Assembly: GCA_963798195.1 (NCBI GenBank)
Contig: CAWCSF010000010.1
Coordinates: 1,860,001-1,924,000, forward strand
Reading direction: 5' to 3'
Origin: CAVSRC01 sp963798195
GTDB taxonomy: Bacteria; Pseudomonadota; Alphaproteobacteria; Rhizobiales; Kaistiaceae
Length of the DNA: 64,000 bases
A model generated the notes under the pieces. It had not been told where the DNA came from, ran no database searches, and saw only the letters and a list, made by a program, of their open reading frames with translations. Made by a program: the position numbers and the translations under genes. Shown in pieces: positions 29,118-38,132 of the stretch (position 1 is its first letter; the number at the start of each line of letters is the position of its first letter).

Positions 29118-29981
29118 ATGAAGACGCTTCTCTGCTACGGGGATTCCAACACGCACGGCTCGCTGCCCACCGGCGATCCGATGATCCGACGGCGGCTGGG
29201 ACCGGAGGAGCGCTGGCCGGGCATCGTGCGCAAGCGGCTGGGCGCGGACTGGTATGTCGCAGAGGAAGGTCTCGGCGGGCGCACGACCGTTCTCGACGAC
29301 CCGATCACCGGCGCGCACAAGAACGGCCTGCGTGGCCTGCCGATCGCGCTGGAGACCCACAAGCCGATCGACCTCGTCGTGCTGATGCTCGGCACCAACG
29401 ACCTGAAAGTGCGTTTTGGCATGACCGCCACCGACATTGGCCAGGCCAATGCCACGCTCATCGCCCGCATTCGCGCCTCCGTCGAGAACGGCCCCGGCGG
29501 AACCTCCGCGCCGAACGTGCTCCTGGTCGCGCCGCCGCGCGTCATGGAAGTCGGGCAGCAGGTCGAAGTCCGCGCTGGCGCCGCGGACAAGACGGCGCGC
29601 TTCGCCACCGTCTTCGCCGATGTGGCAAAGACATTCGGCATCCCGTTCCTCGACGCGGGTTCCGTCATCGAACCGAGCCCAATCGACGGAGTGCATTTCG
29701 AGGCGCCGGCGCATGCGAGGCTCGGCAATGCGATCGCCGACAAGATTCTCGAGTCTGTAGTTCGGAAAAATCGCCCGCGCCTGAAACCCGGCGCGCATCG
29801 CCTCCGTATCTGTTTCCGACACGCCCTTTACCTCGCGCAGTTGAGTCCCTGTCACAAGGGCCGCGAGAGGGTTCGGGCTCGGGAGCAGCATCTCGCCCAT
29901 GTGTTCCTGTGGCTCCTGGTCCCGTCTCCCAAGTGGAGGCGGGACTTGGAGTCGTGCGCGCAAAGACCATCCAGGAAATAA
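29118..29981 (+). CDS. SGNH/GDSL hydrolase, C-terminus probably extended by an error
   Basis: An esterase-like enzyme with block I LLCYGDSNTHG (nucleophile Ser in GDSN), block II Gly in EGLGGRTT, block III LMLGTNDLK and block V DGVHFE (Asp-x-x-His). The order and spacing match arylesterase/acyl-esterase relatives of about 215 residues. These end near 'ARLGNAIADKILESV', which here is at about 29757. The frame then runs on for 74 residues of low-quality sequence (RKNRPRLKPGAHRLRICF...) to 29981. A lost stop or small indel near 29760 would explain it. Confidence 0.82.
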   Translation: MKTLLCYGDSNTHGSLPTGDPMIRRRLGPEERWPGIVRKRLGADWYVAEEGLGGRTTVLDDPITGAHKNGLRGLPIALETHKPIDLVVLMLGTNDLKVRFGMTATDIGQANATLIARIRASVENGPGGTSAPNVLLVAPPRVMEVGQQVEVRAGAADKTARFATVFADVAKTFGIPFLDAGSVIEPSPIDGVHFEAPAHARLGNAIADKILESVVRKNRPRLKPGAHRLRICFRHALYLAQLSPCHKGRERVRAREQHLAHVFLWLLVPSPKWRRDLESCAQRPSRK

Positions 29982-30065
29982 CCAAGAAGAAATTGGGAAC
30001 GACTACTGCGTCAGTCCGTTGGGATGCCATGGGCGAGACCACCTCAAAACTCTTGAGGAGATCTC

Positions 30066-30737
30066 ATGACAATTCTAGCAGACACGAGGGCCCGTCCTGG
30101 CGGGACCACACGACGGTCGATCCTCAAATGGAGCGGCGCCGGCCTTGGCGTCTTCGCTTTCGGGTCGCTTCCCAACTTCGGCATCAGTCCCGCGCTCGCG
30201 GCCGATCTCGGCAGCGGCGACATCGGCATCCTCAACTATGCCTATGCCCTGGAGCAGCTTGAAGCGGCCTTCTACGCGAAGGTCATCGACAGCCCCTACG
30301 GCGGCATGGCGGATGACGAGAAGATGCTCCTGACCGACATCCGCGACCATGAAGCCGCGCATGTCGACTTCCTGAAGAAGGCCCTCGCCGAGAAGGCAAT
30401 CCCCGATCTCGAGGTCGATTTCTCCAAGGTCGATTTCGGCAGCCGCGATGCCGTGCTGACGACTGCACGGACCTTCGAGGACCTTGGCGTCTCCGCCTAC
30501 AACGGCGCCGGCAAGTTGATCAAGACGCCGGATTACCTGGTGGCCGCCGGCAAGATCGTCTCCGTCGAGGCGCGCCATGCGGCAACCATCCGCGATCTCA
30601 TCAACCCGAACAGCGTGGCCTTCGCCGGCCCGGATGTGGTGGACAAGAACGGCCTCGATGTCGTCGCGTCGCCGAAGGACGTGCTGCCCAAGGCGGCGGC
30701 CTTCATCACCACGCCTGTCACCGCCAACATGCTTTGA
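30066..30737 (+). CDS. Ferritin-like domain protein, Tat-exported (first of tandem pair)
   Basis: A 223-residue protein. It has a Tat signal TRRSILKWSGAGLGVFAFGS, then a Ferritin_2 (DUF/PF13668-type) four-helix domain: ALEQLEAAFYAKVI, DIRDHEAAHVDFLKKAL, SVEARHAATIRDLI. The Glu/His pairs (LEQLE, DHEAAH, EARH) would form a metal site. Homologues are known as desiccation-related or bacterial periplasmic ferritin-like proteins with uncertain activity. AGGAGATCTC lies just upstream. The next gene starts 12 bases on, so they form an operon. Confidence 0.86.
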   Translation: MTILADTRARPGGTTRRSILKWSGAGLGVFAFGSLPNFGISPALAADLGSGDIGILNYAYALEQLEAAFYAKVIDSPYGGMADDEKMLLTDIRDHEAAHVDFLKKALAEKAIPDLEVDFSKVDFGSRDAVLTTARTFEDLGVSAYNGAGKLIKTPDYLVAAGKIVSVEARHAATIRDLINPNSVAFAGPDVVDKNGLDVVASPKDVLPKAAAFITTPVTANML

Positions 30738-30749
30738 GGAGGATCGGCC

Positions 30750-31418
30750 ATGACCATCCAGGACACTCGTACCATCCTCGGCCAGATCGATCCCGAACTT
30801 GCCGAGAATCTCGTCTCCCGCCGCGGCCTGTTCACCAGGACAGCCGCTTCGCTGGGGGCGCTCGCCTCCGCACCCATGGTGCTTGCGGCGGCGTCGCATG
30901 AAGCCTTCGGCGCCGAGAAACTGCCGCAGGAGATCGTCGACGTTCTCGTCTTCGCCCTCACGCTGGAACACATCGAGGATGCGTTCTACCGGAGCGGCCT
31001 CGACAGGGATTCGCTGATCCCGGCGAAGTACAAGGACATCTTCCGCCATATCGGCCTGCACGAAGCCGAGCACGTGGCACTCCTCACCGGAGCGCTCGGC
31101 AGCGCCGCGATCAAGCGGCCGGAGGCGGACTTCACCGCTGGCGGCAAATATGCCGACGTGTTCTCGAACTTCGACACGTTCCTGACCCTGTCGCAGACCT
31201 TCGAGGATCTCGGCGTGGCCGCCTACAAGGGCCAGGCCGGGAACCTGATGGCAAACGACGCCATTCTGACCACGGCGTTGCAGATCCACTCGGTCGAGGC
31301 GCGCCACGCCGCCGAGGTGCGCAAGATCGGCGGCAAGACACCATGGGACGGCGCCTTCGACGAACCGATGTCGAAGGAAGACGTGCTCGCCGCGGCCAAG
31401 CCATTCCTCAAGATGTAA
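30750..31418 (+). CDS. Ferritin-like domain protein, Tat-exported (second of tandem pair)
   Basis: A 222-residue paralogue of the previous gene. The signal is SRRGLFTRTAASLGALASAP. The ferritin-like helices contain ALTLEHIEDAFYRSGL, HIGLHEAEHVALLTGAL and HSVEARHAAEVRKIGG, again with E-x-x-E, HExxH and EARH metal-ligand candidates. GAGGAGGATCGGCC precedes the ATG. Both proteins probably act together in the periplasm; iron storage or oxidation is inferred from the fold, not shown. Confidence 0.86.
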   Translation: MTIQDTRTILGQIDPELAENLVSRRGLFTRTAASLGALASAPMVLAAASHEAFGAEKLPQEIVDVLVFALTLEHIEDAFYRSGLDRDSLIPAKYKDIFRHIGLHEAEHVALLTGALGSAAIKRPEADFTAGGKYADVFSNFDTFLTLSQTFEDLGVAAYKGQAGNLMANDAILTTALQIHSVEARHAAEVRKIGGKTPWDGAFDEPMSKEDVLAAAKPFLKM

Positions 31419-31428
31419 TCATCACTGG

Positions 31429-31452
31429 CCTCGCCGCGTTCGCGCGGCGGGG
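31429..31452 (+). terminator. GC-rich hairpin after ferritin-like operon
   Basis: CCTCGCCGCG, loop TTCG, CGCGGCGGGG forms a 10-bp stem with one T-G pair, 11 bases after the stop. There is no T run, so termination is plausible but not certain. Confidence 0.4.
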
Positions 31453-31581
31453 TCGGCCGCCCCCAACTCGATTTACGACATAACAGCCCGTCGCAGACCA
31501 AGGCGCACGGCGTGGCCGTCAAGGAACTTCCCGCGTCTCGCCCGGTTTAGTCCCCGAACCTAACCCATCGAGGATCAGACC

Positions 31582-32583
31582 ATGCCCAATGCCCGCAAGC
31601 GCGCCCCAGGACGTCAGGCAGCCGCACGGAAACCGGTGGCTCGCGAACAGCGGAAGATCCAGACGGAGGTTGCCCGCGCGGACACGCGCAAGAGCGGCGG
31701 CAAGAGCAAGGGCGCCATGCAGGCAGGCGCGCGCAAATATCCGGTACCGCCGTTTCCCAGACAGCATCAACCGAAACCAGGGCATGAAGCGACGCTCGAT
31801 CCGGCGCCGATGTATGACGCTCCCTTTTACAAGGGCTCCGGGAAACTGGCGGGTAAAGTCGCACTGATCACCGGTGGCGACTCCGGCATCGGCCGGGCGG
31901 TCGCCGTGCTCTTCGCGCGCGAAGGCGCTGACATTGCCATCACCCATATCGGCGACGAGGAAGATGACGCCGCGAAAACCCGCGAGGCCATCGAGAACGA
32001 GGGCCGGCGCTGCATTGCGATCAAGGGCGACGTGCGAAATCGCGGTTTTTGCCGCCGGGCGACGGAGCGGACGGCGCGCGAACTGGGGGGCCTCAACATC
32101 CTCGTCAACAACGCCGCCTTCCAGGTGCATACGGCGTCGCTGGAAGACCTCAGCGAGGATCACTTCGACCTCACGCTGAAGACGAACCTCTACGGCTACT
32201 TCCACATGGCGCAGGCGGCCGTCCCGCACATGACGCGCGGCGACGCCATCGTCAACACCGGTTCGGTGACCGGCCTGTTCGGCAGCAAGGAGTTGCTCGA
32301 TTACTCGATGACCAAGGGTGGCATCCATGCCTTCACGCGGGCGCTGGCATCCAACCTCGTGCCGCGCGGCATCCGCGTGAACGCCGTCGCACCGGGACCG
32401 GTGTGGACGCCGCTCAACCCCTCGGACAAACAGGCGGCCGACGTGGCGGAGTTTGGCGCCCAGACGCCGATGAAGCGGCCCGCCCAGCCCGAGGAGCTGG
32501 CTCCGGCGTACGTCTTCCTCGCGTCCGCGCAATGCTCCAGCTATATCACCGGCGAAATCCTGCCGGTCGTCGGCGGCTACTAG
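31582..32583 (+). CDS. SDR family oxidoreductase (YhdF/YghA-like)
   Basis: A 333-residue NAD(P)-dependent dehydrogenase with a basic, Ala/Lys-rich leader of about 50 residues, then the family motif PFPRQHQPKPGHEATLDPAP, the cofactor loop ITGGDSGIGRA, NNAAFQ (NNAG variant), Ser in NTGSVTGLFG and YSMTK (YxxxK). The end is EILPVVGGY. The leader resembles a nucleic-acid-binding tail or just a disordered extension; it is not a signal peptide. Family members are stress-induced reductases of unclear substrate. Confidence 0.87.
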   Translation: MPNARKRAPGRQAAARKPVAREQRKIQTEVARADTRKSGGKSKGAMQAGARKYPVPPFPRQHQPKPGHEATLDPAPMYDAPFYKGSGKLAGKVALITGGDSGIGRAVAVLFAREGADIAITHIGDEEDDAAKTREAIENEGRRCIAIKGDVRNRGFCRRATERTARELGGLNILVNNAAFQVHTASLEDLSEDHFDLTLKTNLYGYFHMAQAAVPHMTRGDAIVNTGSVTGLFGSKELLDYSMTKGGIHAFTRALASNLVPRGIRVNAVAPGPVWTPLNPSDKQAADVAEFGAQTPMKRPAQPEELAPAYVFLASAQCSSYITGEILPVVGGY

Positions 32584-32619
32584 CCCAACCGGGTTACTTC
32601 CATCGCGGACCGTGAAGGC

Positions 32620-32711
32620 TTCCGCCAGCGTCCGCCTTGACCTATACCCCGCCGAGCCTGAAATCCTCGGGATCGACCCCGGTGCCGCCGCCGCGCCGGG
32701 TTTTGTTCGCC
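32620..32711 (+). promoter_or_regulatory. Promoter-leader-hairpin cassette, copy 1
   Basis: TTCCGC (32620), 17-base spacer, TATACC (32643), then a leader with GAGCCTGAAATCCTCGGGAT and a stem CCCGG/CCGGG (32678-32700) followed by TTTTG. It matches 34019-34113 in front of carB throughout. The hairpin plus T run could act as an attenuator. Confidence 0.5.
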
Positions 32712-32738
32712 TGAGATACGACCGACGGGAGGAAGATC

Positions 32739-33938
32739 TTGAAGATCACGGACATCAAATGCGCCGTCATCGCCAGCGCGCCGGTGATCCGCATCACGAC
32801 GGACGAGGGCATCACGGGCTGGGGCCAGATCGAGGCGCCCAAGCCCTACCTCCAGCCGATCGTATTGCAGCTGAAGTCGTGGCTGGTCGGCCAGGACCCG
32901 GTCAACGTCGAGCGGGTCATGCGGCGCATTCGCGTGCGCGGAGGCTTCAAGCCCTGGGGCTCTGCTGTCAGCGCCATCGAGATGGCGCTCTGGGACATCG
33001 CCGGTAAGGCGCTCGGCGTGCCAGTGTATCGCCTGCTTGGCGGAAAGGTGCGCGACCAGGTCCGCACGTACCGGACGCTCTATCACCACGAGGCCGGGGT
33101 GGGGCATACGCCCGAGGACTACGTGAAGTGGGCCGAGTACGGAAAGGCGCTCGATGGCGGCTTCACCATGTTCAAGCTGCCGACGTCTTTCCACTCCTCG
33201 ATGGTCCGCGACGTGCCGAACTTCTTCTACGGCGAGGTCCAGCACGACGCTCCCTTCCCCTACCCGCACAAGGGACTGATGACCGAGGAGGGTTTCGACC
33301 ATCTGGTCGCGTGCGTGACCGCTGCCAAGGAGACGCTCGGCAAGGGCTACGGGCTCGCCGTCGACGCCGGTCCCGGCTACATGCCCCAGGACGCGCTGCG
33401 CTTTGCCCGGGCCGTCGAGCCGCTGCACCTGCTGTGGATCGAGGACATGATCACCGGCGACTACACGCCGTTCGTCAACCCGGACCTGTATCGCGAGGTC
33501 ACGCCCTATACGGCGACGCCGATTCACACCGGCGAACAAATCTACCTGCGGCAGAACTACAAGGCGCTGATCGAGAGCCACGCCGTCAACGTCGTCGGCC
33601 CCGACCCCTGCGATGTCGGCGGCATCGCCGAACTCAAGTGGGTCGCCGAGCATGCCGACCTCCACGGCATCGCCATGGCGCCGCACGGAACGGCGAACGG
33701 CATCTTCGGGCTCGCGGCGCTCATCCAGGTGTGCGCGACGCTGCCCGACAACCTCATCGCCTTCGAGTATCCCGCCCGGTTCGAGCCGTTCTGGTACGAC
33801 ATCACGGAAGGCTTTGCAGGCATGCCGGTCAAAAACGGCCTGATCGACGTGCCGGATCGCCCCGGCATGGGGGTCGAGTTCATCCCCGAAGCGGCGAAGA
33901 AGTACCTGTCCGAAGCCGACGCCGATTTCTTCGATTGA
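32739..33938 (+). CDS. Mandelate racemase/muconate lactonizing enzyme family protein
   Basis: Enolase-superfamily enzyme, probably a sugar-acid dehydratase. The 399-residue chain has the capping domain (residues 1-120), then a barrel with Lys146 in FTMFKLP, metal ligands Asp209 (AVDAGPGY), Glu235 (WIEDM) and Glu266 (HTGEQIY), and His316 in APHGTANG as the likely general base. The start is TTG at 32739 with GGGAGGA 6 bases upstream; no ATG fits. It lies between carA and carB behind a copy of the carB leader. The substrate cannot be assigned. Confidence 0.87.
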   Translation: MKITDIKCAVIASAPVIRITTDEGITGWGQIEAPKPYLQPIVLQLKSWLVGQDPVNVERVMRRIRVRGGFKPWGSAVSAIEMALWDIAGKALGVPVYRLLGGKVRDQVRTYRTLYHHEAGVGHTPEDYVKWAEYGKALDGGFTMFKLPTSFHSSMVRDVPNFFYGEVQHDAPFPYPHKGLMTEEGFDHLVACVTAAKETLGKGYGLAVDAGPGYMPQDALRFARAVEPLHLLWIEDMITGDYTPFVNPDLYREVTPYTATPIHTGEQIYLRQNYKALIESHAVNVVGPDPCDVGGIAELKWVAEHADLHGIAMAPHGTANGIFGLAALIQVCATLPDNLIAFEYPARFEPFWYDITEGFAGMPVKNGLIDVPDRPGMGVEFIPEAAKKYLSEADADFFD

Positions 33939-34018
33939 ACCGGGATTGCCGGGACCGTCGGTTCAACGCCGGCCTTTGCACCCCCCACGGGCGGCCGGGG
34001 TAGCGCGGGAAACGGGGG

Positions 34019-34113
34019 TTCCGCCTCGGCCCGCTTTGGCCTATAAGCCCCGCCTAGCCTGAAACCCTTGGGATTCGCCCCGGAGCGGCCGCCGCGCCGG
34101 GGTTTTGTTCGCC
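34019..34113 (+). promoter_or_regulatory. carB promoter-leader-hairpin cassette, copy 2
   Basis: TTCCGC (34019), 17-base spacer, TATAAG (34042), a leader with AGCCTGAAACCCTTGGGAT, and a GC hairpin with CCCCGG (34078-34083) and CCGGGG (34097-34102), followed by TTTTG. carB starts at 34124. A terminator-like hairpin between promoter and start codon suggests attenuation, but no leader peptide or alternative fold was worked out. Confidence 0.5.
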
Positions 34114-34123
34114 GCGAGCCCCC

Positions 34124-37100
34124 ATGCCGAAACGCACAGACATCGACTCGATCCTCGTCATCGGCGCCGGGCCGATCGTCATCGGTCAGGCCTGCGAATT
34201 CGACTATTCCGGGACCCAGGCGGTGAAGGCCCTGAAGGACGAGGGCTATCGCGTCATCCTCGTCAATTCCAATCCGGCAACGATCATGACCGACCCGGGG
34301 CTGGCCGACGCCACCTATGTCGAGCCGATCACGCCGGAGATCGTCGCCAAGATCATCGACCAGGAACGCAAGGCCCGGCCGAACGACAAGCTGGTGCTGC
34401 TTCCGACCATGGGCGGACAGACCGCGCTCAACACGGCGCTGTCGCTGCGCAAGATGGGCGTGCTCGAAAAGCACGGCGTCGAGATGATCGGCGCCACGGC
34501 CGAGGCCATCGACAAGGCCGAGGACCGCGAACTCTTCCGCGAAGCGATGGGCGCCATCGGCCTGGAGACGCCGCGCTCGGAGCTGGCGCACTCGCTCGTC
34601 GACGCTTTGAAGGCGATGGACATCATCGGCCTGCCGGCGATCATCCGCCCGTCCTTCACGCTCGGCGGCACCGGCGGCGGCATCGCCTACAACCGCGAGG
34701 AATTCCTCGACATCGTCGAGCGCGGCCTCGACGCCTCGCCGACCGACGAGGTGCTGATCGAGGAATCGGTACTCGGCTGGAAAGAGTTCGAGATGGAAGT
34801 TGTCCGCGACAAGAAGGACAACTGCATCATCGTCTGCTCGATCGAGAACGTCGATCCGATGGGCATCCACACCGGCAACTCGATCACCGTCGCCCCGGCC
34901 CTGACGCTGACCGACAAGGAATTCCAGATCATGCGCGACGCATCGATCGCGGTGCTGCGCGAGATCGGCGTCGAGACCGGCGGCTCCAACGTGCAGTTCG
35001 CGGTCAACCCGGCCGACGGGCGGCTGGTCATCATCGAGATGAACCCGCGCGTGTCGCGCTCCTCTGCGCTGGCATCGAAGGCGACCGGCTTCCCGATCGC
35101 CAAGGTCGCCGCCAAACTCGCCGTCGGCTACACGCTCGACGAACTCGACAACGACATCACCGGCGGCGCCACACCGGCGAGCTTCGAGCCGACCATCGAC
35201 TACGTCGTCACCAAGATCCCGCGCTTCGCCTTCGAGAAATTCCCCGGCGCCGAGCCGACGCTGACCACGTCGATGAAATCGGTCGGCGAGGTCATGGCGA
35301 TCGGCCGGACCTTCGCCGAGAGCCTGCAGAAGGCGCTCCGCGGCCTGGAGACGGGGCTCGACGGGTTGGACGAAGTCCTGATCCCCGGCCTCGGCCAGGG
35401 CGACGACAAGAACGCCATCCGCGCCGCGCTCGGCCGCCCGACGCCGGACCGCCTGGTCGCCTGCGCCCAGGCGATGCGGCTCGGCATGCCGGTCGAGGAG
35501 ATCAACGCCGTCTGCCACATCGACCTGTGGTTTCTCAGGCAGTTGCAGCAGATCGTGGAATCGGAATCGCAGGTGCGCGAGCGTGGCCTGCCGGAGACCG
35601 CCGGGCCGCTGCGGCGGCTGAAGGCGCAGGGCTTCTCCGACGCGCGGCTTGCCTCGCTGGCGAAGAAGAGCGAGGCCGACGTGGCGGCGCTCCGCGCCCG
35701 GCTCGACGTCCACCCGAGCTACAAGCGGATCGACACCTGCGCCGCCGAGTTCGCGTCGCCGACGGCATACCTCTACTCGACCTACGAGGTGCCCTTCGCC
35801 GGAGCGCCGGTAAGCGAGGCCGAGCCTAGCGACCGCAAGAAGGTCATCATTCTCGGCGGCGGCCCGAACCGGATCGGCCAGGGCATCGAGTTCGACTATT
35901 GCTGCTGCCACGCCTGCTTCGCGCTGGCCGACGCCGGTTACGAGTCGGTGATGATCAACTGCAATCCGGAGACGGTCTCCACCGATTACGACACGTCGGA
36001 CCGGCTCTACTTCGAGCCTCTGACGGCGGAGGACGTGCTGGAAATCGTGCGCGTCGAGCAGTCGAAGGGAACGCTGGTTGGCGTCATCGTGCAGTTCGGC
36101 GGGCAAACGCCGCTGAAGCTGGCGAGCGCGCTGCAGGACGCCCAGGTGCCGATCCTCGGGACGTCGCCCGACATGATCGACCTCGCCGAGGATCGCGACC
36201 GCTTCGCCCGGTTGCTGACCAAGCTCGGCCTGCGCCAGGCCAAGAACGGCATCGCCTATTCGGTCGAGCAGGCGCGACTGGTGGCCGGCGAACTCGGCCT
36301 GCCGCTTGTGGTGCGTCCTTCTTACGTGCTCGGCGGGCGCGCCATGCAGATCCTGCGCGACGAAGACCAGCTCTCCAATTACCTGCTCGGCACACTGCCG
36401 GAATTGGTGCCCTCCGATGTCAAGGCGCGCTACCCGAACGACAAGACCGGGCAGATCAACACCGTGCTTGGCAAGAACCCGCTGCTCTTCGACCGCTACC
36501 TGTCGGACGCGATCGAGATCGATGTCGACGCCATCGCCGACGGCAAGAGCGTGTTCATCGCCGGGATCATGGAGCACATCGAGGAAGCCGGCATTCACTC
36601 CGGCAACTCCGCGTGCTCGCTGCCGCCCTATTCGCTTTCGCCGGAGACCATCGCCGCCCTGGAGAAGGAAACCGGCCAGCTCGCGCTTGCACTCGAGGTG
36701 CGCGGCCTGATGAACGTCCAGTACGCGCTCAAGGATGGCGAAATCTACGTACTCGAGGTGAACCCGCGCGCCTCGCGGACGGTACCCTTCGTCGCCAAGA
36801 CCATCGGCCTGCCCGTCGCCAAGATCGCCGCCCGCATCATGGCCGGCGAGATGCTGGCCGACTTCGACCTGACTGCCAAGCGCGACGGCCATGTCGCGGT
36901 AAAAGAAGCGGTTTTTCCGTTTGCCCGCTTCCCGAATGTCGACACGCTGCTGGGGCCGGAAATGCGCTCCACGGGCGAGGTCATGGGGCTCGACCACTCG
37001 TTCGCGATCGCCTTCGCCAAGAGCCAGCTCGGCGCAGGCAGCCTGGTTCCGACGTCGGGAACCGTGTTCGTTTCCGTGCGGGACGTGGACAAGGAAAAGG

Positions 37101-37459
37101 TCGTCGAAGCCGTCCGCAGGCTGGAATCCTTGGGTTTCAAGGTCATCGCGACATCAGGAACGCAGCGTTTTCTTAAGACGCAGGGCATAGAATGCGGCCA
37201 TATCAACAAGGTACTTGAAGGCCGGCCGCACATCGTCGATGCTATCAAGAACGGGGAAGTTCAACTCGTCTTCAATACAACCGAAGGCGCGGGCGCTCTC
37301 TCCGACAGCCGGTCGCTCCGGCGCGCCGCCTTGTTGCATAAGGTTCCGTACTACACCACCATCGCGGGTGCGATCGCGGTGTCGCTCGGAATCGAGGCGT
37401 ACCGGTCCGGCACGCTTGAAGTCCGCCCGCTGCAATCCTATTTCGAATCGGCGGCTTAG
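34124..37459 (+). CDS. carB: Carbamoyl-phosphate synthase large subunit
   Basis: Forms carbamoyl phosphate from bicarbonate, ammonia and two ATP. The 1111-residue product has the expected two homologous ATP-grasp halves: SILVIGAGPIVIGQACEFDYSG at the start and VIILGGGPNRIGQGIEFDYC near residue 575. Each half carries its biotin-carboxylase-like lobe (IEMNPRVSRSSALASKATGFP; LEVNPRASRTVPFVAKTIGLP). It ends with an MGS-like allosteric domain (VIATSGTQRFLKTQGIECGHINKV). Length and order are standard. It is followed by greA. Confidence 0.97.
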   Translation: MPKRTDIDSILVIGAGPIVIGQACEFDYSGTQAVKALKDEGYRVILVNSNPATIMTDPGLADATYVEPITPEIVAKIIDQERKARPNDKLVLLPTMGGQTALNTALSLRKMGVLEKHGVEMIGATAEAIDKAEDRELFREAMGAIGLETPRSELAHSLVDALKAMDIIGLPAIIRPSFTLGGTGGGIAYNREEFLDIVERGLDASPTDEVLIEESVLGWKEFEMEVVRDKKDNCIIVCSIENVDPMGIHTGNSITVAPALTLTDKEFQIMRDASIAVLREIGVETGGSNVQFAVNPADGRLVIIEMNPRVSRSSALASKATGFPIAKVAAKLAVGYTLDELDNDITGGATPASFEPTIDYVVTKIPRFAFEKFPGAEPTLTTSMKSVGEVMAIGRTFAESLQKALRGLETGLDGLDEVLIPGLGQGDDKNAIRAALGRPTPDRLVACAQAMRLGMPVEEINAVCHIDLWFLRQLQQIVESESQVRERGLPETAGPLRRLKAQGFSDARLASLAKKSEADVAALRARLDVHPSYKRIDTCAAEFASPTAYLYSTYEVPFAGAPVSEAEPSDRKKVIILGGGPNRIGQGIEFDYCCCHACFALADAGYESVMINCNPETVSTDYDTSDRLYFEPLTAEDVLEIVRVEQSKGTLVGVIVQFGGQTPLKLASALQDAQVPILGTSPDMIDLAEDRDRFARLLTKLGLRQAKNGIAYSVEQARLVAGELGLPLVVRPSYVLGGRAMQILRDEDQLSNYLLGTLPELVPSDVKARYPNDKTGQINTVLGKNPLLFDRYLSDAIEIDVDAIADGKSVFIAGIMEHIEEAGIHSGNSACSLPPYSLSPETIAALEKETGQLALALEVRGLMNVQYALKDGEIYVLEVNPRASRTVPFVAKTIGLPVAKIAARIMAGEMLADFDLTAKRDGHVAVKEAVFPFARFPNVDTLLGPEMRSTGEVMGLDHSFAIAFAKSQLGAGSLVPTSGTVFVSVRDVDKEKVVEAVRRLESLGFKVIATSGTQRFLKTQGIECGHINKVLEGRPHIVDAIKNGEVQLVFNTTEGAGALSDSRSLRRAALLHKVPYYTTIAGAIAVSLGIEAYRSGTLEVRPLQSYFESAA

Positions 37460-37592
37460 CGGGGCGGCCTGGGGCCGAAAGGCCGGTAAAGTTCTGAATT
37501 GACCGAACGGCCATCGGCCCCGACGGGCCGCATGGGCGGGAGGTAGTTGTTTCTGGTGTGGGCGGCGAAACCGCCCGATCGTGGTGCAACGC

Positions 37593-37617
37593 GCCGGGCC
37601 CCTGCCCGGCCGTTTCT
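37593..37617 (+). promoter_or_regulatory. Terminator-like hairpin in greA leader
   Basis: GCCGGGC (37593-37599), CCCT loop, GCCCGGC (37604-37610), then CGTTTCTT, about 20 bases before the greA start. It could end carB transcripts or attenuate greA, whose E. coli leader is known to have a terminator. Confidence 0.4.
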
Positions 37618-37637
37618 TGGGAAAGGTTGAAGGTGCG

Positions 37638-38111
37638 ATGGAAAAGATTCCGATGACCGCGGCAGGCCATGCGGGGCTGGAATCCGAGCTGAAGCGGCGC
37701 ACGTCCGAGGAGCGCCCGCGCATCATCCAGCTTATTGCCGAGGCCCGCGGCCACGGCGACCTGTCCGAGAACGCGGAATATCACGCCGCCAAGGAAGCGC
37801 ATGGCCACAACGAGGGTCGCATCCTCGAGATCGAGGATCAGCTGTCGCGCGCCGAGATCATCGATGTGTCGAAGCTTTCCGGCAAGACCGTGAAGTTCGG
37901 CGCCATGGTGACGCTCGTCGACGAGGACACAGACGAGAAGAAGAAGTACCAGATCGTTGGCGACGTCGAAGCCGACGTGAAGGATGGCAAGATTTCCATC
38001 TCCTCGCCGATTGCCCGCGCGTTGATCGGCAAGGCGAAGGGCGACACCGTCGAAGTCACCACGCCGGGCGGTAGCCGCTCCTACGAAATCCTCGACGTCA
38101 AATTCGGCTAG
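37638..38111 (+). CDS. greA: Transcription elongation factor GreA
   Basis: Rescues backtracked RNA polymerase by stimulating transcript cleavage. The 157-residue protein has the N-terminal coiled coil with LKRRTSEERPRIIQLIAEA and the loop-tip acidic motif DLSENAEYHAAKE (the Asp and Glu that hold the catalytic Mg). The C-terminal FKBP-like domain is VTLVDEDTDEKKKYQIVG to SRSYEILDVKFG. I chose the ATG at 37638 (MEKIPMT); an upstream frame to 37581 reads through the hairpin. Confidence 0.96.
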   Translation: MEKIPMTAAGHAGLESELKRRTSEERPRIIQLIAEARGHGDLSENAEYHAAKEAHGHNEGRILEIEDQLSRAEIIDVSKLSGKTVKFGAMVTLVDEDTDEKKKYQIVGDVEADVKDGKISISSPIARALIGKAKGDTVEVTTPGGSRSYEILDVKFG

Positions 38112-38132
38112 GCAGCCCCGCGCGGGGCGGCC

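Noticed and set aside
34040..34110. A known riboswitch upstream of carB
   Set aside because: I could not match the leader to any riboswitch class; it is kept as an attenuator-like leader instead.
33557..36997. An 1146-codon open frame on the minus strand opposite carB
   Set aside because: It is the antisense shadow of a highly conserved high-GC gene; its sequence is rich in Arg, Asp, Gly and Val with no recognisable motif.
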